This document shows, in pieces, positions 1 to 5,958 of a DNA stretch of 18,486 nucleotides. A model generated the notes under the pieces. It searched no databases, had not been told where the DNA came from, and saw only the letters and a list, made by a program, of their open reading frames with translations. The translations under genes and the position numbers were made by a program. This DNA comes from SIG480 sp045614365 (GTDB taxonomy: Bacteria; Bacillota; Clostridia; Oscillospirales; JAAYXM01): NCBI GenBank assembly GCA_045614365.1, contig JAZLCV010000069.1, forward strand, positions 1 through 18,486. The letters run 5' to 3'. How positions within the stretch are numbered: position 1 is the stretch's first letter; each line of letters opens with the position of its first letter.

Positions 1-635
1 GTATGGCAGTTGTTTTTATAGATGTGGGACAGGATGTTCATCTTACCGACGGCGATTTCTATGAGGCGGTAAATGAAGGTGTGCGTCGAGGATATGTGGA
101 CGGCAAGCTTCGCCTTTCTGTTGTCGGAGATCCTATCCGCCGCGTAAATACAAACGACAACACTCCGGCAATTTTACATACGAGAATTGTGCCGGGGGAT
201 AAGGTCTCGATAACCGTAGCCCCTAAAGGTTTTGGAAGCGAAAATATGAGCGCTATGAAGATGTTCAAGCCTTCTGCAACCACTGATGATATAGTTGAGT
301 TTATAGTTGAAACCGTGTCAAAGGCAGGATCTAACCCATGCCCGCCCGTTGTTGTCGGTGTGGGACTCGGAGGAACCGTTGATATGGCGGCAGAGTGCGC
401 AAAGCGTGCACTTTTGCGTGAGGTTGGAAGCGAGCATCCGGATGAGCTTTATGCTTCGCTTGAAAAACAGGCACTCGATAAGGTGAATAAGCTTGGTATA
501 GGGCCTCAGGGACTGGGCGGTACAGTAACGGCGCTTGCGGTTTTTATTGAACAGCATGCAACGCACATTGCAGGTCTTCCGTGTGTCGTAAATATGGGTT
601 GCCATATTTCTCGTCATGCCTCAGCTGTTATTTAA
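1..635 (+). CDS. Class I fumarate hydratase / L(+)-tartrate dehydratase alpha subunit, 5'-truncated
   Basis: This is the C-terminal part of an oxygen-sensitive [4Fe-4S] hydro-lyase alpha subunit, which interconverts fumarate and malate (or dehydrates tartrate) in the cytoplasm. The reading frame is open at base 1. The first full codon, ATG at 3, is internal: bases 1-2 plus this codon fit the end of the family's conserved C-Q-D-T-G-M-A motif, so the first cluster cysteine and roughly 60-90 residues lie upstream. Counting from that Met, visible landmarks are NTNDNTPA (50-56), PKGFGSEN (74-81), NPCPP with Cys113, GVGLGGT (119-125) and MGCHISRHA with Cys200. Cys113 and Cys200 are the expected second and third cluster ligands. 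The usual beta subunit does not follow; it may lie upstream or elsewhere. Fumarase and tartrate dehydratase cannot be told apart from this fragment. Confidence 0.9.
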   Translation, partial: MAVVFIDVGQDVHLTDGDFYEAVNEGVRRGYVDGKLRLSVVGDPIRRVNTNDNTPAILHTRIVPGDKVSITVAPKGFGSENMSAMKMFKPSATTDDIVEFIVETVSKAGSNPCPPVVVGVGLGGTVDMAAECAKRALLREVGSEHPDELYASLEKQALDKVNKLGIGPQGLGGTVTALAVFIEQHATHIAGLPCVVNMGCHISRHASAVI

Positions 636-683
636 CGCCTTTTAAAAAGAGTTGATTCTATCATAGGAGATGTAAAAAAGAGT

Positions 684-1226
684 ATGTTACGTGATCTTTG
701 GCAGTTGTTTCTGGTTTTTTTCAGAACAGGTGCGTTTACTTTTGGCGGCGGATATGCCATGTTGCCTATACTTGAGCGTGAATTTGTAACCGAACGCGGT
801 TGGATAACAAGCGAAGATATGCTTAATTATGTTGCGATAGGGCAGTCCACCCCCGGGCTGATAGCCGTCAATATGGCAACGTTCATCGGGTACCGCCGTT
901 GCCGCTTCTGGGGTTCCCTTGTTGCAACGCTTGGAATAATAACTCCCGCAATTATTATAATAACGATTATCGCGGCGTTTATTTCAAATTTCAGTGAATA
1001 CGTTTACGTGCAAAAAGCGCTTGCCGGAATAAATGTTGCCGTTGCTGTGATCCTCGTTTCGGCAGTATGGGATTTGGGAAAAAAGTCTGTCACGGATATG
1101 ATAGGCCTTGCGCTTGCGTTTATTGCCTTTATTGCTGTTGTTGTGTTTAAGGTGAACAGCATCTGGCTTATTCTGTTTGCGCTTGTTGTTGGAATTTCGG
1201 TGAAAGGAGGAATATTCAAAAAATGA
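684..1226 (+). CDS. Chromate transporter family protein, short form, first half of a pair
   Basis: Inner-membrane protein of the CHR family. The 180-residue length is the short form that works as one of two unequal partners. Visible family marks are the N-terminal F-R-T-G-A-F-T-F-G-G-G-Y-A-M-L-P stretch (residues 13-28) and the S-T-P-G-x-I-A-V-N-M-A-T-F-x-G-Y block (55-70), followed by hydrophobic segments at about 78-100, 112-130 and 138-172. A possible AGGAG lies at 665-669, but it is 14 nt from the ATG, so initiation may be weak. The second half begins inside this gene's stop codon. Chromate export is the named activity of the family; the physiological ion in gut Clostridia is not established, and some members may move other oxyanions or have no tested function. 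Confidence 0.9.
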   Translation: MLRDLWQLFLVFFRTGAFTFGGGYAMLPILEREFVTERGWITSEDMLNYVAIGQSTPGLIAVNMATFIGYRRCRFWGSLVATLGIITPAIIIITIIAAFISNFSEYVYVQKALAGINVAVAVILVSAVWDLGKKSVTDMIGLALAFIAFIAVVVFKVNSIWLILFALVVGISVKGGIFKK

Positions 1227-1783
1227 ATATATTTACTTTGTGTCTTTCCTTTTTCCTCACCGGTCTTTTTGCAATAGGCGGAGGGCTTGCCGCAATACCG
1301 ATAATGCAGCAGTTTATCGTTGACCGCGGATGGGTATCTCCTGAGCTTTTCTACAATATGATTGCTGTCAGCGAATCAACACCCGGACCTATCGGTGTCA
1401 ATATGGCGACATATGTCGGATTTGAAAACTATGGTGTTTTTGGAGGTATTTTAACTACTCTTTCTCTCGTTCTCCCGTCGTTTGTTATAATACTTATCAT
1501 CGCACGTTCATATGCACGTTTTCGGGATAACGTATTAGTCAAAAGCGGACTTTACGGTATCCGCGCCGCTGTCTCGGGTCTTATCGCCACTGCGGCTTAC
1601 AGCGTGCTTTCGGTAACCGTATTTACATTTGATAAATTTGCTGAAAATCCGTCTGTGTTTACGCTGTTCGATTTGCGAAAACTGGCAATTTTTGCTGTTA
1701 TTTTTGCGCTTTATAAAATATTTAAAAAGCATCCCATTTGGTACATAATTTTTGGCGCTGTGTGCGGGATTGTATTCTTGTAA
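1223..1783 (+). CDS. Chromate transporter family protein, short form, second half of a pair
   Basis: A 186-residue CHR-domain membrane protein, partner of the preceding gene. The start ATG overlaps the previous stop (ATGA at 1223-1226), an arrangement that usually means translational coupling and 1:1 subunits. AAAGGAGG at 1203-1210 lies 12 nt upstream. Family marks are G-L-F-A-I-G-G-G-L-A-A-I-P (14-26) and E-S-T-P-G-P-I-G-V-N-M-A-T-Y-V-G-F (51-67). Hydrophobic segments follow at about 72-94, 112-132, 153-166 and 170-186. The two halves are related but clearly different in sequence, as expected for heterodimeric CHR pairs with opposite membrane topology. No U-rich terminator was seen directly after the stop. 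Confidence 0.9.
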   Translation: MNIFTLCLSFFLTGLFAIGGGLAAIPIMQQFIVDRGWVSPELFYNMIAVSESTPGPIGVNMATYVGFENYGVFGGILTTLSLVLPSFVIILIIARSYARFRDNVLVKSGLYGIRAAVSGLIATAAYSVLSVTVFTFDKFAENPSVFTLFDLRKLAIFAVIFALYKIFKKHPIWYIIFGAVCGIVFL

Positions 1784-1812
1784 AACATAATAACTTTTTC
1801 CTGCATATAATG

Positions 1813-1839
1813 TTTTGGCGGATGTTTTGTCTGCCGAAA
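1813..1839 (+). other. Stem-loop just upstream of the DUF11 gene
   Basis: TTTTGGCGGA (1813-1822) can pair with TCTGCCGAAA (1830-1839), a 10-bp stem with two G-U wobbles and a 7-nt loop. It ends 6 nt before the AAGGAG of the next gene and has no U tract, so it is not a clear terminator. It could protect or modulate the DUF11 leader, or end the chromate-transporter transcript weakly. A TATAAT at 1806-1811 (read as GCATATAATG) lies just before it but has no good -35 box. Confidence 0.35.
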
Positions 1840-1858
1840 AATTATAAGGAGAAGAGTT

Positions 1859-2710
1859 ATGGCAACTTTTTTTAATCAGGCAACCCTGTCTTACAGCGGC
1901 GGTACGGTTAATTCAAATATCACCACGGGTGAAATAGTTGAAGTGCTTTCCGCTACAAAGACAGCTGTTGTGGATGAATATTCCGCAGGTTCTGAAATAA
2001 CCTATGTAATAAACATTGTAAACTCCGGAAGTATCGCGTTTACAGGTCTCTCCGTCACGGATGATCTCGGCGCGTATGAATTTAACGGAGCAACAATCAC
2101 GCCTCTTGATTACGTTGATGGGTCCGTGAAGTATTTTGTAAACGGTGTTCTTCAGCCTGCACCGACGGTCACTGCAGGTCCGCCTCTTGTTGTGTCGGGA
2201 ATAAATGTTCCGTCGGAAGGTGTCGTGACAATCGCTTACACCGCGCGAACAAACAGCTTTGCGCCACCTTCTTCCGGAGGAACAATTGAAAACACTGCAA
2301 CAATCTCCGGCGGTGGCATTACGGAAATAACCGTAAACGAAACCGTTACTGCGGAAGATGCACCGAGCCTTGATATCACGAAGGCTCTTTCGCCGTCAAC
2401 AGTAACCGAAAACGGACAGCTGACTTATACGTTTGTAATCAGAAATACGGGAAATGCGCCTGCTGAAGCAACCGATAATGTCGTGATAACCGATACCTTT
2501 GATCCTGCACTCAGCAACATTACGGTAACTTACAACGGCACAACGTGGACAACTCCCGAAAACTACACTTACAATGAAACAACAGGTCTTTTCACAACGG
2601 TTCCCGGTGCGATAACCGTTCCGGCAGCAACGTTTACTCAGGACCCGACAACCGGTGTATGGGTAACAAATCCCGGTTCGGTAACAATCACCGTAACCGG
2701 CACAATTTAA
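1859..2710 (+). CDS. DUF11-repeat protein without signal peptide
   Basis: A 283-residue protein made of two DUF11-like beta-sandwich repeats, about 27-166 and 167-283. Each starts with a short S-A-T-K-T / D-I-T-K-A-like strand and contains the T-Y-x-I-x-I-x-N-x-G (48-57) or T-Y-T-F-V-I-R-N-T-G (189-198) core typical of DUF11. It has no cysteine, is rich in Thr, Val, Asn and Gly, and has no predicted signal peptide, transmembrane segment or LPXTG sorting motif, although DUF11 domains are usually on exported surface proteins. The start is well placed: AAGGAG at 1846-1851 is 7 nt from the ATG. I recall similar short Clostridial proteins opening with N-Q-A-T-L-S-Y. A spore-surface role or non-classical release would fit but is inference only. 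The gene is monocistronic, closed by two hairpins. Confidence 0.75.
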   Translation: MATFFNQATLSYSGGTVNSNITTGEIVEVLSATKTAVVDEYSAGSEITYVINIVNSGSIAFTGLSVTDDLGAYEFNGATITPLDYVDGSVKYFVNGVLQPAPTVTAGPPLVVSGINVPSEGVVTIAYTARTNSFAPPSSGGTIENTATISGGGITEITVNETVTAEDAPSLDITKALSPSTVTENGQLTYTFVIRNTGNAPAEATDNVVITDTFDPALSNITVTYNGTTWTTPENYTYNETTGLFTTVPGAITVPAATFTQDPTTGVWVTNPGSVTITVTGTI

Positions 2711-2728
2711 CACACAGAAAACAAAAGC

Positions 2729-2754
2729 AACGGCTTCCGTTCGGAAGCCGTTTT
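2729..2754 (+). terminator. Intrinsic terminator 1 after the DUF11 gene
   Basis: AACGGCTTCC (2729-2738) pairs perfectly with GGAAGCCGTT (2743-2752) around a GTTC loop, and a short TTTT run ends the right arm. The U tract is short, so this hairpin alone may be leaky. Confidence 0.75.
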
Positions 2755-2756
2755 AC

Positions 2757-2796
2757 AAAAGGATGAGAATTTAAACTCTCATCCTTTTGTCTTTTT
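2757..2796 (+). terminator. Intrinsic terminator 2, in tandem
   Basis: AAAAGGATGAGA (2757-2768) pairs with TCTCATCCTTTT (2777-2788) around an 8-nt AT-rich loop, followed by GTCTTTTTT. The A-rich left flank makes it potentially active in both directions. It starts 3 nt after the U run of the first hairpin, making a double terminator. Confidence 0.85.
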
Positions 2797-2825
2797 TACA
2801 TTTCCACGATGTTATTGGTTGGGTA

Positions 2826-2854
2826 GTAACAGTTTGGTAGCTTTTTTGTAGAAT
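2826..2854 (+). promoter_or_regulatory. Possible sigma-A promoter for the oxidoreductase pair
   Basis: GTAACA (2826-2831) and TAGAAT (2849-2854) are 17 bp apart, between the double terminator and the gene that starts at 2942. Each box has one or two mismatches to consensus. Position and spacing support it more than sequence does. Confidence 0.35.
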
Positions 2855-2941
2855 AAATGCAAATTATTCAAGAAAAAAGGTAAATACACCGGAGTGAAAA
2901 AACAGTATACTTTTATTGTAGAAAAGGAGGTTATATCCGCT

Positions 2942-3889
2942 ATGAAAAAGATAGGTCTTGTAAATATCGATACCTCGCATCCTTTCTCATGGGCACAGAA
3001 AATGGCTGAGAACCCGGAGCTTGATATGCAGTATACAATGCTGTTTTCAGACGGCTTCCGCGGTGATGATGAGGTGAACTGGTTTATTGACAAATACAAT
3101 ATGGAGGGGCGTGCGGAAACCATAGCTGAGCTTGCCGAAAAATGTGATATAGGCTTTGTTCAGTCCTGCAACTGGGAAAAGCACGTAGAACAAGCTCTCC
3201 CGTTTCTTGAGCGCGGAAAGCCCGTGCTTCTTGACAAGCCGCTTGTCGGAGGTGTGAAGGATATAAAGAAAATCCGCGAGCTTGTTGCCGGAGGTGCGAA
3301 GATTATCGGTTCATCCTCCGCACGCTACGCTGCGGAAATTCAGGATTTCCTTGCACAGCCTGTTGATGAGCGCGGCGAGGTTGTTGCGGTTTACGGTGAG
3401 AGTGGTGTTGATGAGTTTAACTACGGCGTGCACATCGGCGAGATTCTTTCCGAGCTTGCCGGTGCGCCGGCAGTGTCCTGCCACTTTGTGGGAGCAACCG
3501 AGCGCGAGGGCGGTAAGTGTGAGCTTTACAACGTTCGCTTTGCAAACGGCGTTATCGGTACATATTGCACATACCTTTCCGGTTGGCGCCCATTCAACGT
3601 TTCCGTTATGACTACAAAAAGCTCAACCTGCTTTAAGATTGACTCATCCAAGATTTATATGGCACTTCTTACCCGCGTTTCCGAATACCTCAAAACAGGG
3701 GAGATAAAGACCGCAGATATAGAGACAATCCTCAATGTTTCCGAGTTTATGCTTTGCGGCAAGCGCAGCCGTGATTTTGAAAACGGACGCGAAGTTAAGA
3801 TTGAAGAGCTTTCTGGTGACGATAAGTTTGACGGATATGCGTTTGAAAAAGCTTATGGTGATGGCGCAGACGTCATGTATAAAGATTAA
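2942..3889 (+). CDS. Gfo/Idh/MocA-family oxidoreductase, divergent nucleotide loop
   Basis: A predicted cytoplasmic NAD(P)-dependent oxidoreductase of 315 residues acting on a sugar, polyol or derivative. A GTG frame opens at 2894, but AAGGAGG at 2924-2930 sits 11 nt before the ATG at 2942, so that start is preferred. The N-terminal Rossmann half (1-125) carries L-L-D-K-P (96-100), equivalent to the family E-K-P with catalytic Lys99. The C-terminal beta-sheet half contains F-N-Y-G-V-H-I-G-E (159-167), where His164 fits the usual active-site His. The odd point is the N-terminus: after beta-1 (K-K-I-G-L-V-N-I-D) comes T-S-H-P instead of the glycine-rich GxGxxG loop. The next gene is 17 nt downstream and probably co-transcribed. 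The fold assignment is firm; cofactor and substrate are unknown. Confidence 0.8.
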   Translation: MKKIGLVNIDTSHPFSWAQKMAENPELDMQYTMLFSDGFRGDDEVNWFIDKYNMEGRAETIAELAEKCDIGFVQSCNWEKHVEQALPFLERGKPVLLDKPLVGGVKDIKKIRELVAGGAKIIGSSSARYAAEIQDFLAQPVDERGEVVAVYGESGVDEFNYGVHIGEILSELAGAPAVSCHFVGATEREGGKCELYNVRFANGVIGTYCTYLSGWRPFNVSVMTTKSSTCFKIDSSKIYMALLTRVSEYLKTGEIKTADIETILNVSEFMLCGKRSRDFENGREVKIEELSGDDKFDGYAFEKAYGDGADVMYKD

Positions 3890-3906
3890 AAGGAGAGAGA
3901 ACGAAA

Positions 3907-4908
3907 ATGAAAATATCAATTTTTGTCGGAAAAAACGGACAGGAAAGAATTTTTGGAGAAAAGTATTACGCACGTCTCCGGAAATACGGTGATGTTGCAC
4001 TCTGGAACGGAGCTGACGATTTTTCAAACCGTGCAGAGGTACTTGATTTCATAAAAGATTCTGATTTCATCATTACATCATGGGGCACTCCGGCTATCGA
4101 CGAGGAAATAATCGACCTTTGTCCGAATCTTAAAGGCGTTTTCCATGCTGCAGGCTCCATTAAGCCCATCATGTCCGATGCACTTATGGCAAGAGAAGAC
4201 ATCCGCCTTACGGCATCTGCAACAGCAATAGGCGAAGGCGTTGCAGAAACTGCTCTGGCGTTTGCTATCTCTGCATGCAAGGGCGCATTCACTATGCCGC
4301 GTTACACACGTGCAGGTGAGTGGAATGCACACAATAATGCTGAAGTTATCGATTTCTACGATATCAAGGTCGGTGTTATCAGTGCCGGTTTCGTTGGACG
4401 TCATATGATAAAGCTTCTTAAGAATTTCCATGTTGACATTCTTGTGTATGATCCGATTGTTTCCGCAGAAGAGATTGCCGCAATGGGCGCAGAAAAGGTT
4501 GAACTTGACACCCTCCTTGCGGAAAGTGATGTTATCTCGGTTCACGCTCCGGGCATCCCTGCAACACATCATATGATTAACAAAGATAACATTGGTCTTT
4601 TGAAAGATCGCGTTGTAATTGTCAACACCGCACGCGGAACGATATTTGATGAGAAGTATCTCATTGAGCGTCTTAAGGAGAAAAGGGGAATGTTTGCGTG
4701 CATTGATATTACAGAGGTTGAGCCACCGGCACCGGATAATGAGCTTCGCTTCCTTGATAACGTAAATCTTACTCCGCACCTTGCGGGTACAGCATCCAAT
4801 GGCCAAAGACGTATTGCACTTCACGTTTGTGAAGAAATGGATCGTTTTATGGCAGGAGAGCGTATGCGTACAGAAATTGACCGCGAAATGCTTTCAAAAA
4901 TGGCATAA
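3907..4908 (+). CDS. D-isomer-specific 2-hydroxyacid dehydrogenase family protein
   Basis: A 333-residue NAD(P)-dependent dehydrogenase interconverting a 2-hydroxyacid and a 2-oxoacid. AGGAG at 3891-3895 is 11 nt from the ATG. The inserted Rossmann domain (about 105-295) shows G-V-I-S-A-G-F-V-G-R (156-165) and Asp182 in Y-D-P at the end of the next strand, which favours NAD over NADP. The catalytic triad is visible: Arg243 in N-T-A-R-G, Glu272 in T-E-V-E-P and His291 in T-P-H-L-A-G. Length matches glycerate/phosphoglycerate-type dehydrogenases without an ACT domain. It pairs with the upstream Gfo/Idh/MocA gene, suggesting two successive oxidations or reductions in one pathway. The S-A in the glycine loop replaces the more common G-L/Y. 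The substrate cannot be read from the sequence. Confidence 0.88.
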   Translation: MKISIFVGKNGQERIFGEKYYARLRKYGDVALWNGADDFSNRAEVLDFIKDSDFIITSWGTPAIDEEIIDLCPNLKGVFHAAGSIKPIMSDALMAREDIRLTASATAIGEGVAETALAFAISACKGAFTMPRYTRAGEWNAHNNAEVIDFYDIKVGVISAGFVGRHMIKLLKNFHVDILVYDPIVSAEEIAAMGAEKVELDTLLAESDVISVHAPGIPATHHMINKDNIGLLKDRVVIVNTARGTIFDEKYLIERLKEKRGMFACIDITEVEPPAPDNELRFLDNVNLTPHLAGTASNGQRRIALHVCEEMDRFMAGERMRTEIDREMLSKMA

Positions 4909-4915
4909 CTCCGTA

Positions 4916-4964
4916 CCGTTCCGTTTGGTGAATGATGAGTTTTGTAATGCGAGTTACGGAACGG
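4916..4964 (+). repeat. Perfect 9-bp inverted repeat in the 154-bp gap
   Basis: CCGTTCCGT (4916-4924) and ACGGAACGG (4956-4964) are perfect complements separated by 31 nt, beginning 8 nt after the dehydrogenase stop. The arms could form a long-looped RNA hairpin or be two inverted protein-binding sites. There is no U tract. Confidence 0.5.
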
Positions 4965-4975
4965 AAGGTGTTTCC

Positions 4976-5016
4976 TTTCAACAAAAGGCTGTGCAACGCA
5001 TGGCCTTTTGTTGAAA
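4976..5016 (+). terminator. Strong hairpin without U tract, overlapping the next promoter
   Basis: TTTCAACAAAAGGC (4976-4989) pairs perfectly over 14 bp with GCCTTTTGTTGAAA (5003-5016), with a 13-nt loop. The following bases are TATTGACAC, not a U run, so termination would be weak or factor-dependent. The last six bases of the right arm are the -35 box of the AraC promoter. It may act as a partial terminator, a 3'-end stabiliser or a regulator binding site. Confidence 0.5.
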
Positions 5017-5039
5017 TATTGACACTTTTGTGTTAAAAT
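5011..5039 (+). promoter_or_regulatory. Sigma-A promoter of the AraC regulator and enolase-superfamily gene
   Basis: TTGAAA (5011-5016) and TAAAAT (5034-5039) are exactly 17 bp apart; transcription would begin near 5046. A TTGACA at 5019-5024 is only 9 bp from that -10 and has no good -10 of its own. This promoter excludes a GTG start at 5030 for the next gene. Confidence 0.65.
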
Positions 5040-5062
5040 GGATTTATACGGAGGGGATGCCT

Positions 5063-5941
5063 GTGTTTAAATCACTTCGCAATATGAAGCTTTACACTCT
5101 TATAAGAACAGAATACCGCACAAAATATTCTGAGAACAAAGTATATCATTGGCATGACTATTACCAGTTTATTTATGTGCGCAAGGGCGAAGGTGTGGTT
5201 TTCGTCGAAGATGAAGAACTCAGAGTTTCAGAAAACGATGTAGTAATAATAAAAAGAAATGAACCGCATACATTTGCCTGTTTTGGTGATAAGCTGGAAA
5301 CATATGAGATAAAGTTTATTATAATGGACGATGAGCGTGATTTCTTAAACGGTGAAGAACGTTATTTCTGCCGTGATACCGATGGCAGTATCAAACATGC
5401 GCTTCGTCAGATTGAGCGTGAGTCTGAAAATGTTGACAGCTTCAGCCATGATGTCGTTACGGTCGAAATGTGCAAAATTCTGCTCCTTATGCAGCGGCAA
5501 ATGAGCAGAATTCGTGAGATTGCGGACATAAGAGAAACGCAGGATGTTGATGAAGTGAACGATGATCTTCTGGAAAAGGTCAAGTCCTTTATAGATAACA
5601 ATATAAGCGAAAATATAACGGTGAAGGATATTTCGGATTATGTTTGCGTCGAATACAAATATTTCAGCCATCATTTTGCCTTGCGCTACGGTATGCGCCT
5701 CAAGCAGTACATACGCAGAAAGCGTGTTGAGCTTGCGAAAGAAATGATTGTAAACTCCGATATGAATATGACGGCAATTGCCGAAAAATGCGGATTCGGA
5801 ACCATCCACTATATGACCCGCGTTTTTAAAAACGAAGAAAATCTTTCGCCTACGGAGTTCCGGCGGAGATTTAAAAACAGTCATGCCGTTATGCTTGATG
5901 CCGCGCCTGTTTCATACTATCCCGGCGGTATAGAAGAATAG
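5063..5941 (+). CDS. AraC-family transcriptional regulator with N-terminal cupin sensor
   Basis: A one-component cytoplasmic regulator of 292 residues. Residues 20-90 look like the AraC cupin ligand-binding domain, with H-W-H-D-Y-Y-Q-F at 29-36 and the E-P-H-T strand at 67-70. Residues 170-270 form the double helix-turn-helix; the second HTH contains I-A-E-K-C-G-F-G (239-246) followed by Y-M-T-R-V-F-K, and S-P-T-E-F-R-R-R-F closes it. Start choice: GGAGG at 5050-5054 leaves no spacing for the ATG at 5057 but 8 nt for the GTG at 5063, and the promoter's predicted start near 5046 lies past the GTG at 5030. The enolase-superfamily gene follows 17 nt later and is probably co-transcribed, so this protein is likely the local pathway regulator, sensing a sugar-like ligand. 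Confidence 0.88.
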   Translation: MFKSLRNMKLYTLIRTEYRTKYSENKVYHWHDYYQFIYVRKGEGVVFVEDEELRVSENDVVIIKRNEPHTFACFGDKLETYEIKFIIMDDERDFLNGEERYFCRDTDGSIKHALRQIERESENVDSFSHDVVTVEMCKILLLMQRQMSRIREIADIRETQDVDEVNDDLLEKVKSFIDNNISENITVKDISDYVCVEYKYFSHHFALRYGMRLKQYIRRKRVELAKEMIVNSDMNMTAIAEKCGFGTIHYMTRVFKNEENLSPTEFRRRFKNSHAVMLDAAPVSYYPGGIEE

Positions 5942-5958
5942 AAAAAGAGGTTTTTGTT

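Noticed and set aside
4078..4824. 248-residue open frame on the minus strand
   Set aside because: It is antisense to the hydroxyacid dehydrogenase, whose catalytic motifs are intact; the composition is that of a shadow frame.
5019..5048. TTGACA at 5019 as the main -35 of the AraC promoter
   Set aside because: No -10-like word lies 16-18 bp downstream; TTGAAA at 5011 with TAAAAT at 5034 is better spaced.
5345..5884. 179-residue open frame on the minus strand
   Set aside because: It is antisense to the AraC regulator, with no domain and no ribosome binding site that stands out.
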